A stretch of DNA of 64,000 bases from Streptomyces clavuligerus. GTDB taxonomy: Bacteria > Actinomycetota > Actinomycetes > Streptomycetales > Streptomycetaceae. The notes below the pieces were generated by a model, which worked only from the letters and a program-made list of their open reading frames with translations, was not told the DNA's origin and did no database searches. Shown piece after piece: positions 26,304-35,902 of the stretch; positions within the stretch are counted from its first letter, which is position 1; every line of letters starts with the position of its first letter. A program made the translations under genes and the position numbers. The DNA is taken from contig NZ_CP027858.1 of NCBI RefSeq assembly GCF_005519465.1, forward strand, positions 5,332,001 through 5,396,000. Direction: 5' to 3'.

Positions 26304-29255
26304 ATGAAACGCAGAGCGGGAGCGATTCTCGCCGCGGTTTCCCTGGTGACCACCGCACTCGCGGTGGCTCCCACGGCCCGGGCCGAGCAGCCGGGCCACG
26401 ACGGCGGCGGGGGCCTGTCGGTATGGCACGCGCAGGTGTCCAGGGCGCAGGTCCCGCTGGTCATCGCAGCGGGCGCGGACGGGCACGAACTCGGCTCACG
26501 GGTGCCGGAGCGGGGCTCGGCGACCGTGGAGCTGCATCTCACCGACCGCCAGGCGGGTGAGCTGCGCGAGCAGGGCGTCACCGTCACGGAGCACCGCCTC
26601 TCGGCCGCGGCGCGCGACCGGGTCGAGGCCGCGGGCGATGGCGTCTTCCGTCCCTACGGCGGGGCCCGGGGGCTCGGGCAGGAGATCCTGGACACCGCGC
26701 GGGCCCATCCCGCGCTCACCAAGGCGGTCAGTATCGGCCGCACGGTCAAGGGCCAGGACATCCTCGCCCTCAAGGTCAGCAAGGGCGCCCGGAGCACCCG
26801 GGACGGGGCCAGGCCCGCCACGCTCTACCTGTCCAACCAGCACGCCCGTGAGTGGATCACCCCGGAGATGACCCGGCGGCTGATGCACCACTATCTGAAC
26901 GGGTACGGCAAGGACCCCCGCATCACCCGGATCGTCGACACCACCGAGCTGTGGTTCGTCCTCTCCGCCAACCCGGACGGATACGACCACACCTTCCGGG
27001 GCCCCGTGGAGCGCCAGTGGCGCAAGAATCTGCGCGACCACGACGGCGACGGCGTGATCGAGCCCACCGACGGGGTCGACCTCAACCGCAACTTCTCCTA
27101 CAAGTGGGCCTACGACAACGAGGGCTCGTCCCCCGACCCGGGTGAGGAGACCTACCGCGGCCCCCGCCCCTCGTCCGAGCCCGAGACCAGGGCCATGGAC
27201 GCCTTCATGAAGCGGATCGGCTTCGAGATGGGCGTCAACTACCACTCCGCCGCCAGTCTGATCCTCTACGGCGTGGGCTGGCAGGTCGGCACCCCGTCCC
27301 CCGACGACGTACTGCACCGGGCACTCGCGGGCACCCCCGCGAAACCGGCGATCCCCGGCTACCGCCCGCAGATCGCCTCCGATCTGTACACCACCAACGG
27401 CGAGACCGACGGCCACGCGGCCAACGTCAACGGCACGGTGACGTTCACCCCGGAGATGTCCACCTGCGCCGGCGCCTCCCGGGTGGACCCGGACGACGCG
27501 TGGGAACCGGCCGACTGCGCCTCCGTCTTCACCTTCCCGGACGACGAGAAGCTGATCCGGCAGGAGTTCGAGAAGAACATCCCGTTCGCCCTCGCCGTCG
27601 CCGAGACGGCGAAGGACCGGGACCGGGTCTCCTCCCCGGTGGGCGCGAGCGCGGCCCCCTTCACCCCCGACCCGTTCACGGTCTCCTACGCCGCGGGCGC
27701 CGACCAGCCGGTCTCCGTCGTCGCCCGGAAGTCCCTGCGGGACAAGCGGGTCAGGTACCGCGTCGACGGGGGACGGACGCACAGCGCCCCGCTGACCGCC
27801 TGGCGGGGCGGCGAGACCTTCGGCGGCGAGGACAACCTCGTCCTCGACGAGTACCGCGCCCCGGTGAAGGGCGCCCGTACCGGGGCCTCGGTGCGGGTGT
27901 GGTTCACCGGGAAGACCGCCCGGGGCACGGCCGTCACCAGTGACTCCTTCACCTACCGGGTCGCGCCCCGGCCCCGTGCGGCCACCCTGGTGCTCGCGGA
28001 GGAGGGCGGCACCGCCCCGGCGCGCCACCCGTCCGTGTACACCCGCGCCCTCGCCGCGAACCAGCGGTCCGGCGCGGTCTGGGACGTCGCCACCCAGGGC
28101 GTTCCGCATCCGCTCGGGGTGCTCGGCCACTTCCGTTCCGTCGTCTGGTACACCGGCGCCGTGACGCCGTCCTGGCCCACCACCCGGGCCGTGCGCGCCT
28201 ATCTCAACGAGGGCGGCAGGCTCGTCAACGCCGGTGAGCGCGCGGGCGGCGGCGTCAGCCTCGGCAACGGGGTGAGCGACGACTTCGCCCAGTACTACCA
28301 GGGGGCCTCCAGCCGTATCCCGCTCACCGGGGTCACGTCCTTCCGGGGCGCGGGCGGGCTCGCGGGAGCCTCGGGGCCCCTCGGCGACGCGCCGGGCAAC
28401 CCGCTGGACGCCGCCGGGGTGTACACCGTCACCTCGCACACCCTGCCGCCCGCCCTGTTCCCCCGGTTCCGCGGCGCGGCGGCGGGCGACTACCCGGGGG
28501 TGCGGCTGCCCTTCACCCCGTACGAGGGCCAGTGGTACGCGGCGGCCCGGCACCGCGGCTCCTCCTGGCAGCGGCTGTCGCGGCAGTTCGACCTGACCGG
28601 TGTCACCGCGGCGGACGCGCCCCGGCTCGATCTGCGGCTCAGCGCCGAGACCGAGAACGGGTACGACCACGCGCTGATCGAGGCGCACACCGTGGGCGGG
28701 GACGACTGGACCACCCTGCCCGACCGGAACGGCGCCACCGGTACGGCGGTGCCCGAGGAGTGCGAGGCCGGGTTCTTCGCCCGGGAGCACCCCTTCCTCC
28801 AGCGCTATCTGACGGTCTCGGGCAGCGGCTGCGCCCCGACCGGCACCAGCGGCTCCTGGAACTCGATCACGGGCTCGACCAACGGCTGGCGGGCGACCTC
28901 GTTCGATCTGAGCGCCTGGGCGGGCAAGCGGGTCGAGATCTCCGTCGCGTATGTCACCGACTCGGTCACGGGCGGCCATGGCGTCTTCCTCGACGACACC
29001 CGGCTGGTGACTCGGGGCGGCACCGCCGCCGCCGAGGGGTTCGAGACCTCGCTCGGCGCGTGGTCGGCGACGGAGTCGCCGGCCGGCAGCCCCGCTCCGC
29101 AGGGGTGGTGGACGCGCAGCCAGGAGCTGTTCCCGACCGCTGGAGCGGTTACTACGCGTGACACTGTCCTGTTGGGCTTCGGTCTCGAACACCTGACCGA
29201 TGAGGGGGCTCGCGCAAGGGTGCTCGGACGGGCGCTGGGGGCGCTCAAACGCTGA
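26304..29255 (+). CDS. Large secreted zinc carboxypeptidase (M14) with C-terminal accessory domains
   Basis: 983 residues. Signal peptide MKRRAGAILAAVSLVTTALA with cleavage near ARAE (25-28). The M14 catalytic domain (about 115-460) has NQHAREWITPEM (zinc His180 and Glu183), ANPDGYDHTF, RKN (substrate Arg240 region), DLNRNFSYKW (Asn-Arg at 261-262), zinc His313 in NYHSAAS and the catalytic Glu near 383 (TFTPEMST). An insertion DHDGDGVIEPTDGVD (246-260) looks like a Ca2+ loop, as in other Streptomyces members. The C-terminal ~500 residues include beta-rich modules; the last part (SGSWNSITGSTNGWRATSFD, VFLDDTRL) resembles the MAM/immune-inhibitor-A type domain. Probably releases C-terminal amino acids from extracellular protein. 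GGGGGG precedes the ATG. Confidence 0.92.
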   Translation: MKRRAGAILAAVSLVTTALAVAPTARAEQPGHDGGGGLSVWHAQVSRAQVPLVIAAGADGHELGSRVPERGSATVELHLTDRQAGELREQGVTVTEHRLSAAARDRVEAAGDGVFRPYGGARGLGQEILDTARAHPALTKAVSIGRTVKGQDILALKVSKGARSTRDGARPATLYLSNQHAREWITPEMTRRLMHHYLNGYGKDPRITRIVDTTELWFVLSANPDGYDHTFRGPVERQWRKNLRDHDGDGVIEPTDGVDLNRNFSYKWAYDNEGSSPDPGEETYRGPRPSSEPETRAMDAFMKRIGFEMGVNYHSAASLILYGVGWQVGTPSPDDVLHRALAGTPAKPAIPGYRPQIASDLYTTNGETDGHAANVNGTVTFTPEMSTCAGASRVDPDDAWEPADCASVFTFPDDEKLIRQEFEKNIPFALAVAETAKDRDRVSSPVGASAAPFTPDPFTVSYAAGADQPVSVVARKSLRDKRVRYRVDGGRTHSAPLTAWRGGETFGGEDNLVLDEYRAPVKGARTGASVRVWFTGKTARGTAVTSDSFTYRVAPRPRAATLVLAEEGGTAPARHPSVYTRALAANQRSGAVWDVATQGVPHPLGVLGHFRSVVWYTGAVTPSWPTTRAVRAYLNEGGRLVNAGERAGGGVSLGNGVSDDFAQYYQGASSRIPLTGVTSFRGAGGLAGASGPLGDAPGNPLDAAGVYTVTSHTLPPALFPRFRGAAAGDYPGVRLPFTPYEGQWYAAARHRGSSWQRLSRQFDLTGVTAADAPRLDLRLSAETENGYDHALIEAHTVGGDDWTTLPDRNGATGTAVPEECEAGFFAREHPFLQRYLTVSGSGCAPTGTSGSWNSITGSTNGWRATSFDLSAWAGKRVEISVAYVTDSVTGGHGVFLDDTRLVTRGGTAAAEGFETSLGAWSATESPAGSPAPQGWWTRSQELFPTAGAVTTRDTVLLGFGLEHLTDEGARARVLGRALGALKR

Positions 29256-29306
29256 CTCCGAGCCCCTCGAAACCGCTCATCCGAAGGGGCCCCAGCCCAG
29301 GTGATT

Positions 29307-29343
29307 GGCGGTCCTTGCCCTCTGTCGAGGGTTAGGGGCCGCC
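29307..29343 (+). terminator. Terminator of the carboxypeptidase gene
   Basis: GGCGGTCCTT (29307-29316) pairs with AGGGGCCGCC (29334-29343), with an inner CCCTC/GAGGG stem, about 50 nt after the stop. Confidence 0.55.
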
Positions 29344-30483
<1,140 letters not shown>

Positions 30484-30550
30484 GGGACACGGCTCTGACC
30501 AGCACCTATCAACACAGTACGGTTCTGATCAGCTCAGTGAAGTGAGCGAC

Positions 30551-30588
30551 GGGGCCCGGGTGGCGCACCGCAGCGCCCCCCGGGCCCC
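30551..30588 (+). terminator. Hairpin between gap and pgk (partial terminator)
   Basis: GGGGCCCGGGTGGCGC (30551-30566) pairs with 30573-30588 with a single mismatch around a 6-nt loop. It lies 67 nt after gap and 41 nt before pgk. Confidence 0.55.
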
Positions 30589-30629
30589 CTCGCGCGTATT
30601 TCGGCTCAGCCCTCCGAGGAGTCCCGTCC

Positions 30630-31841
30630 ATGAAGACGATCGACCAGCTTCTTGCCGCTGGGGTCGCGGGCAAGCGCGTATTCGTCCGCGCCGACCTCAA
30701 TGTGCCGCTCGACGGCACCACCATCACCGACGACGGCCGCATCCGCGCCGTCGCGCCGACCGTGGCCAGGCTCGCGGCCGCGGGCGCGCGCGTGATCGTC
30801 GCCTCCCATCTGGGCCGTCCCCAGGGCGCCCCGGACCCGGCCTTCTCGCTCGCCCCCGCCGCGCGGCGGCTGGGCGAACTGCTGGGGACGGATGTCGCCT
30901 TCGCCACCGACACCGTCGGCGACTCGGCCCGCGCCGTGGTCGCCTCCCTCGCGGACGGCCAGGTCGCCGTGGTGGAGAACCTGCGCTTCAACCCGGGCGA
31001 GACCAGCAAGGACGACGCCGAGCGCGGCGCCTTCGCCGACCGGCTCGCCTCCCTCGCCGACCTCTATGTCGGCGACGGCTTCGGGGCCGTGCACCGCAAG
31101 CACGCCTCCGTCTACGACCTGCCCGCCCGGCTGCCGCACGCGGCCGGGGAGCTGATCGCCACCGAGGTCGGCGTCCTCAAGCAGCTCACCGATGACGTGC
31201 GCCGCCCGTACACCGTCGTGCTCGGCGGGGCCAAGGTCTCCGACAAGCTCGGGGTGATCGACCATCTGCTGGAGAAGGCCGACCGCATCCTCATCGGCGG
31301 CGGCATGGCCTACACCTTCCTCAAGGCCCAGGGCCACGAGGTCGGTATCTCGCTGCTCCAGGAGGAGCAGGTCCCGACGGTCCAGGGCTATCTGGAGCGG
31401 GCCCGGGAGCGGGGCGTGGAGCTGGTCCTGCCGGTCGACGTCCTGGTCTCGCCCGCCTTCCCGGACCTCAGGACCAAGGCCCCGGCGCACCCCACCACCG
31501 TCTCTGCGGACGCCATCCCGGCCGACCAGGAGGGCCTGGACATCGGCCCCGAGAGCCGCAAGCTCTTCGCCTCGAAGATCGCCGACTCGGCCACCGTCTT
31601 CTGGAACGGTCCGATGGGCGTCTTCGAGCACCCCGACTTCGCCGAGGGCACCAAGGCCGTGGCCCAGGCGCTCGTCGACTCCCCGGCCTTCACCGTCGTG
31701 GGCGGCGGGGACTCCGCCGCCGCGGTGCGCATCCTGGGCTTCGACGAGAACGCATTCGGCCATATCTCGACCGGCGGCGGCGCCAGCCTCGAATACCTCG
31801 AAGGCAAGACGCTTCCCGGGCTCGCCGCACTGGAGGACTGA
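30630..31841 (+). CDS. pgk: Phosphoglycerate kinase
   Basis: 403 residues, standard monomeric length. KRVFVRADLNVPLDG (14-28) is the signature of the substrate-binding N-domain, with SHLGRPQG (about 60-67), the basic patch ENLRFNPGETSKD, the nucleotide site GGAKVSDKLGVIDHLLEKAD and the C-terminal GGGDSAAAVRILG and STGGGASLEYLEGKTLPG. It makes ATP from 1,3-bisphosphoglycerate. GAGGAG about 8 nt before the ATG. Six bp separate its stop from tpiA, so the two are cotranscribed. Confidence 0.98.
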   Translation: MKTIDQLLAAGVAGKRVFVRADLNVPLDGTTITDDGRIRAVAPTVARLAAAGARVIVASHLGRPQGAPDPAFSLAPAARRLGELLGTDVAFATDTVGDSARAVVASLADGQVAVVENLRFNPGETSKDDAERGAFADRLASLADLYVGDGFGAVHRKHASVYDLPARLPHAAGELIATEVGVLKQLTDDVRRPYTVVLGGAKVSDKLGVIDHLLEKADRILIGGGMAYTFLKAQGHEVGISLLQEEQVPTVQGYLERARERGVELVLPVDVLVSPAFPDLRTKAPAHPTTVSADAIPADQEGLDIGPESRKLFASKIADSATVFWNGPMGVFEHPDFAEGTKAVAQALVDSPAFTVVGGGDSAAAVRILGFDENAFGHISTGGGASLEYLEGKTLPGLAALED

Positions 31842-31847
31842 CATTCC

Positions 31848-32624
31848 ATGACCACTCGCACCCCGCTGATGGCGGGCAACTGGAAGATGAACCTCAACCA
31901 CCTTGAGGCCATCGCCCACGCCCAGAAGATCGCCTTCGCCCTCACCGACAAGGACTACGCGGCCGTCGAGGTCGCCGTGCTCGTCCCCTTCACCGATCTG
32001 CGGTCCGTCCAGACCCTGGTCGAGGGCGACAAGTACAAGCTGAAGTACGGCGCCCAGGACCTCTCCGCGCAGGACTCCGGCGCGTACACCGGGGAGATCT
32101 CCGGGTCGATGCTCGCCAAGCTGAAGTGCGCCTACGTGGCCGTCGGCCACTCCGAGCGCCGCCAGTACCACGGCGAGACCGACGAGCTGTGCAACGCCAA
32201 GGTGAAGGCGGCCTTCCGGCACGGTGTCACCCCGATCCTCTGCATCGGGGAGGGCCTGGACGTCCGCAAGGCGGGCGAGCAGGTGCCGCACACCCTCAGC
32301 CAGCTCGACGGCGGTCTGAAGGACGTCCCGGCCGAGCAGGCCGAGACCGTGGTGATCGCGTACGAGCCGGTCTGGGCGATCGGCACCGGCGAGGTCGCCA
32401 CCCCCGAGGACGCCCAGGAGGTCTGCGGGGCGATCCGCGCCCGGCTCGCCGAGCTGTACTCGCAGGACGTGGCCGACAAGGTCCGCATCCAGTACGGCGG
32501 CTCGGTCAAGTCCGGGAATGTCGCCGCGATCATGTCCCAGCCCGATGTGGACGGCGCCCTGGTCGGCGGTGCCTCGCTGGACACCGACGAGTTCGTCAAG
32601 ATCGTCCGCTTCCGCGACCAGTGA
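31848..32624 (+). CDS. tpiA: Triosephosphate isomerase
   Basis: 258 residues. Family landmarks: MAGNWKMN (Lys at about 14), VGHSERR (catalytic His near 100), [13 protein letters not shown] (catalytic Glu near 169, followed by the flexible loop 6) and YGGSVKSGN with GGASLD for phosphate binding. Interconverts dihydroxyacetone phosphate and glyceraldehyde-3-phosphate. The longer-than-E. coli length is normal for actinobacteria. It is followed by a strong terminator before secG. Confidence 0.98.
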   Translation: MTTRTPLMAGNWKMNLNHLEAIAHAQKIAFALTDKDYAAVEVAVLVPFTDLRSVQTLVEGDKYKLKYGAQDLSAQDSGAYTGEISGSMLAKLKCAYVAVGHSERRQYHGETDELCNAKVKAAFRHGVTPILCIGEGLDVRKAGEQVPHTLSQLDGGLKDVPAEQAETVVIAYEPVWAIGTGEVATPEDAQEVCGAIRARLAELYSQDVADKVRIQYGGSVKSGNVAAIMSQPDVDGALVGGASLDTDEFVKIVRFRDQ

Positions 32625-32654
32625 GTATGCGGTAGGGCTGATCCGTCGTACCCT

Positions 32655-32692
32655 TGCGGGGGCCGGGGTGGTGTCACCACCCGGCCCCCGCA
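32655..32692 (+). terminator. Terminator of the gap-pgk-tpiA run
   Basis: A long hairpin, arms 32655-32673 and 32675-32692 with one bulged G, starting 30 nt after the tpiA stop. It separates the glycolytic genes from secG. Confidence 0.75.
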
Positions 32693-32737
32693 GTCCGTAG
32701 ATGTTCCGAGAGATTTGCCAGGAAGTAGGGTCCAGCC

Positions 32738-32971
32738 GTGGTTATGGGGTTCTCGATCGCCCTGATCGTCTTCAGCCTGCTGCTGATGCTGCTGGTGCTG
32801 ATGCACAAGGGGAAGGGCGGCGGCCTCTCCGACATGTTCGGCGGCGGTATGCAGTCGTCCGTCGGCGGCTCCTCGGTCGCCGAGCGCAACCTCGACCGGA
32901 TCACCGTCGTGGTCGGTGTCCTCTGGTTCGCCTGCATTGTCGTTCTTGGCCTGATCATGAAGCTGGACTGA
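32738..32971 (+). CDS. secG: Preprotein translocase subunit SecG
   Basis: 77 residues, two transmembrane helices (about 3-22 and 53-73) joined by the cytoplasmic loop MHKGKGGGLSDMFGGGMQSS, typical of SecG, the small SecYEG subunit that aids SecA-driven export. GTG start; an ATG two codons later is possible and AGGAAG lies 10-16 nt upstream. The neighbouring tpiA-secG order is widely conserved in bacteria. Confidence 0.95.
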   Translation: MVMGFSIALIVFSLLLMLLVLMHKGKGGGLSDMFGGGMQSSVGGSSVAERNLDRITVVVGVLWFACIVVLGLIMKLD

Positions 32972-33012
32972 GCCACCCACGTCACCCACAGGCTTCCTGT
33001 CCGGGGCGGGCA

Positions 33013-33055
33013 GGTAACTCCAATCCCTGGACGAGCGTTGGGCCTTACGTAGACT
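33013..33055 (+). promoter_or_regulatory. Candidate promoters of rbpA
   Basis: Two overlapping candidates. GGTAAC (33013-33018), 18 bp, GTT (33037-33039) resembles the SigR pattern GGAAT-N18-GTT with one or two mismatches; rbpA is a known SigR-linked gene in Streptomyces. TGGACG (33028-33033), 16 bp, TAGACT (33050-33055) fits a vegetative promoter. Either would leave a short leader before the GTG at 33119. Confidence 0.45.
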
Positions 33056-33118
33056 GGGGCACCGCGGCGCAGCCGCTGTGATACGCCGTACAGCACCATC
33101 ACGCAGGGAGTTACGACC

Positions 33119-33454
33119 GTGGCAAGTGGCAACGCGATCCGGGGAAGCCGGGTCGGGGCGGGGCCGATGGGCGAGGCCGAGCGCGGCGAGTCCGCGCCAC
33201 GTCTGCGCATCTCCTTCTGGTGCTCCAACGGGCACGAGACACAGCCGAGCTTCGCCAGCGATGCACAGGTCCCGGACACCTGGGACTGCCCGCGCTGCGG
33301 ATTCCCGGCCGGACAGGACCGGGACAATCCGCCGGACCCGCCGCGTACCGAGCCGTACAAGACGCATCTCGCGTATGTGCGGGAGCGGCGCAGCGACGCC
33401 GACGGTGAGGCGATTCTCGCCGAGGCGCTCGCCAAACTGCGGGGCGAGATCTAG
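33119..33454 (+). CDS. rbpA: RNA polymerase-binding protein RbpA
   Basis: 111 residues. RbpA binds the principal sigma factor and the beta subunit and stabilises open complexes; it is essential or growth-critical in actinobacteria. Seen here: a flexible N-terminal tail (MASGNAIRGSRVGAGPMGE), a zinc site of Cys35, His39, Cys57 and Cys60 (FWCSNGHE, WDCPRCG), a basic linker (PPRTEPYKTHLAYVRERR) and the sigma-interaction helix (DGEAILAEALAKLRGE). GTG start with GGGAG about 10 nt upstream. Followed directly by a terminator. Confidence 0.97.
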   Translation: MASGNAIRGSRVGAGPMGEAERGESAPRLRISFWCSNGHETQPSFASDAQVPDTWDCPRCGFPAGQDRDNPPDPPRTEPYKTHLAYVRERRSDADGEAILAEALAKLRGEI

Positions 33455-33461
33455 AACGGAC

Positions 33462-33495
33462 GATCCGGCCGGGCACCCTGGTGTCCGGCCGGATC
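33462..33495 (+). terminator. Terminator of rbpA
   Basis: GATCCGGCCGGGCAC (33462-33476) pairs with GTGTCCGGCCGGATC (33481-33495), with one G-U pair and a 4-nt loop, 8 nt after the rbpA stop. Confidence 0.85.
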
Positions 33496-33639
33496 GCGTT
33501 CCGCGGGCTTCCGGATCTGTTCCCCGCTTCGCTCCTGGCCGACGCCGCCCTCCCCTCCCCGTAGGGGCCATCCTGATCAATTAGGTTGGGAACGACGGGA
33601 CGGCAGGGCAGTGACGACAAGAAGTGAGCTGATGTCCGA

Positions 33640-35292
33640 GTGAACACAAGCGGCCGAACCAGGCTCGACCGGTTGCCGGAGTGGACCGCCCTGGGCGACC
33701 ACCGCGAGCGGCTGCGCGGGACCACCCTGCGTGAGCTGTTCGCCGCCGACCCGGACCGCGGGAGCGGCTACGGCCTGCGCGTCGGCGATCTGTGGATCGA
33801 CTACTCGAAGAACCTGGTCACCGGCGAGACCCTGGGCCTGCTGCGCGAGCTGGCGGCGGCGACCGGCGTGGCCGGGCTGCGGGACGCCATGTTCCGCGGC
33901 GAGAAGATCAACACCACCGAGGACCGCGCCGTCCTCCATGTCGCCCTCCGGGCCCCCCGGGGCGCCGTGATCGAGGTCGACGGCGAGAACGTGGTTCCCG
34001 GGGTGCACCGGGTCCTCGACCGCATGGACGCCTTCGCCGAGAAGATCCGCACCGGCGAGTGGACCGGACACACCGGCAGGCCGATCCGGAACGTCGTCAA
34101 CATCGGCATCGGCGGCTCCGACCTCGGTCCGGCGATGGCGTACGAGGCGCTGCGCCCCTTCACGGACCGCGAGCTGACCTTCCGCTTCGTCTCCAATGTG
34201 GACGGCGCCGACCTGTACGAGGCGCTGCACGGGCTGGACCCGGCGGAGACGCTGTTCATCGTCGCCTCCAAGACCTTCACCACCATCGAGACCGTCACCA
34301 ACGCGACCTCCGCGCGGGAGTGGCTGCTCGACGGGTTGAACGCGGGTCAGGACGCCGTCGCCCGGCACTTCGTGGCGCTGTCGACCAACGCGGAGAAGGT
34401 CGCCGCGTTCGGCATCGACACGGCGAACATGTTCGAGTTCTGGGACTGGGTCGGCGGGCGCTACTCGTTCGACTCCGCCATCGGTCTCTCGTTGATGATC
34501 GCGATCGGACCGGAGCACTTCCGGGAGCTGCTGAACGGGTTCCACCTCGTCGACGAGCACTTCCGCACCGCGCCCCCCGAGGCCAACGCACCGCTGCTGC
34601 TGGGCCTGCTGGGCGTCTGGTACGGCGGGTTCTTCGACGCGCAGTCGCACGCGGTGTTGCCGTACTCGCACTATCTGAGCCGGTTCACCGCCTATCTCCA
34701 GCAGCTCGACATGGAGTCGAACGGCAAGTCCGTGACCCGGGACGGGGAGCCGGTCTCCTGGCAGACCGGTCCGGTGGTGTGGGGCACGCCCGGCACCAAC
34801 GGGCAGCACGCGTACTACCAGTTGATCCACCAGGGCACCAAGGTCATCCCCGCCGACTTCATCGGCTTCGCCCGCCCGCTGCCGGAGCTGCCGCCCCGGC
34901 TGGCCGGGCAGCACGATCTGCTGATGGCCAACTTCTTCGCCCAGACGCAGGCGCTGGCCTTCGGCAGGACCGCCGACGAGGTACGCGCCGAGGGCGTGCC
35001 GGAGGAGCTGGTCCCGCACAAGACCTTCCGGGGCGACCACCCCACCACCACGATCCTCGCCGACGAGCTGACGCCCTCGGTGCTCGGCCAGCTCATCGCC
35101 CTCTACGAGCACAAGGTCTTCGTCCAGGGCGCGGTCTGGAACATCGACTCCTTCGACCAGTGGGGCGTCGAGCTGGGCAAGGTCCTGGCCAGGCGGATCG
35201 AGCCGGTGCTCACCGGGGGCACGGGCACCGAGGGCCTGGACAGCTCCACGGCCGCGCTCACCGCCGCGTACCGCACCCTGCGCGGGCGCTGA
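33640..35292 (+). CDS. pgi: Glucose-6-phosphate isomerase
   Basis: 550 residues. PGI signatures: [18 protein letters not shown] (about 155-172), [14 protein letters not shown] (about 209-222), [16 protein letters not shown] and [23 protein letters not shown] (catalytic His near 388), and the C-terminal [14 protein letters not shown]. It interconverts glucose-6-phosphate and fructose-6-phosphate, linking glycolysis to the minus-strand pentose phosphate genes nearby. Starts at GTG; an ATG TCC GAG TGA mini-frame (33632-33643) overlaps this GTG and may influence initiation. No strong Shine-Dalgarno. The following PH-domain gene starts 4 nt after the stop. Confidence 0.98.
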   Translation: MNTSGRTRLDRLPEWTALGDHRERLRGTTLRELFAADPDRGSGYGLRVGDLWIDYSKNLVTGETLGLLRELAAATGVAGLRDAMFRGEKINTTEDRAVLHVALRAPRGAVIEVDGENVVPGVHRVLDRMDAFAEKIRTGEWTGHTGRPIRNVVNIGIGGSDLGPAMAYEALRPFTDRELTFRFVSNVDGADLYEALHGLDPAETLFIVASKTFTTIETVTNATSAREWLLDGLNAGQDAVARHFVALSTNAEKVAAFGIDTANMFEFWDWVGGRYSFDSAIGLSLMIAIGPEHFRELLNGFHLVDEHFRTAPPEANAPLLLGLLGVWYGGFFDAQSHAVLPYSHYLSRFTAYLQQLDMESNGKSVTRDGEPVSWQTGPVVWGTPGTNGQHAYYQLIHQGTKVIPADFIGFARPLPELPPRLAGQHDLLMANFFAQTQALAFGRTADEVRAEGVPEELVPHKTFRGDHPTTTILADELTPSVLGQLIALYEHKVFVQGAVWNIDSFDQWGVELGKVLARRIEPVLTGGTGTEGLDSSTAALTAAYRTLRGR

Positions 35293-35296
35293 GCCG

Positions 35297-35902
35297 ATGA
35301 CCACGGGGGAGGGGTCCGGGGACATACCGGACGCGCTCGCGGGGGCACCGGGAACGGCGTCACCGGGAACGGCCGCACCGGGGGCGGCGGTACCGGGGGC
35401 GGCGGCACCGGTCGTCCGGGTACGGCTGCGGCCACCCGCCCACGCGCTCAGCGAACGGGCCGTGGGCTGGTGGCGGGCGCGGTCGGCGCTCGCCACGGCG
35501 CTGATCACCGGGGTGCTCGCCGTCCTGGGGTGGTTCGTCGGACCGGCGCGGCCCTGGCTGCTCGCCGCCGCGGCCCTGGCGCTCGTCCTGGGGGCCCTGG
35601 AGGCCCTGACCGTGCCCCGCTGGCGGTACCGCGTGCACCGCTGGGAGGTCACCGACGAGGCCGTCCATGTCCGGACGGGCGCGTTCTGGCAGGAGTGGCG
35701 GATCGCCCCCATGTCCCGGATCCAGACCGTGGACACCCGGCAGGGCCCGCTGGAGCGCCGGTTCCGGCTGGCGACGGTCGTCGTCACCACGGCCTCGTCC
35801 AAGGGCGCGCTCACCCTGGAGGGACTCGACCACGAGCACGCCGCCGACCTGGCGCGGCGGCTCACCGCGATGACCCGGGCCACCCCGGGCGACGCCACAT
35901 GA
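35297..35902 (+). CDS. PH domain-containing membrane protein (YdbS-like)
   Basis: 201 residues. After a 40-residue Ala/Pro/Gly leader coming from a 15-bp DNA repeat, there are two transmembrane helices (about 60-100) and one bacterial PH (bPH2) domain (about 105-195: YRVHRWEVTDEAVHVRTGAFW..., RIQTVDTRQGPLERRFRLATV). The pattern matches Bacillus YdbS, whose pair with YdbT is linked to membrane stress and resistance to membrane-active compounds; molecular role unknown. ATG lies 4 nt after pgi and the stop overlaps the next gene (ATGA), so the two form an operon, probably with read-through from pgi. Confidence 0.85.
   Translation: MTTGEGSGDIPDALAGAPGTASPGTAAPGAAVPGAAAPVVRVRLRPPAHALSERAVGWWRARSALATALITGVLAVLGWFVGPARPWLLAAAALALVLGALEALTVPRWRYRVHRWEVTDEAVHVRTGAFWQEWRIAPMSRIQTVDTRQGPLERRFRLATVVVTTASSKGALTLEGLDHEHAADLARRLTAMTRATPGDAT
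35343..35411. repeat. 15-bp tandem repeat in the PH-protein leader
   Basis: About four and a half units of GCACCGGGAACGGCG-like sequence encode the APGTA/SPGTA/APGAA/VPGAA leader of the YdbS-like protein. Confidence 0.75.

Noticed and set aside
26496-29192. 898-residue frame antisense to the zinc carboxypeptidase
   Set aside because: No family motif; the sense frame has a signal peptide and all M14 catalytic residues.
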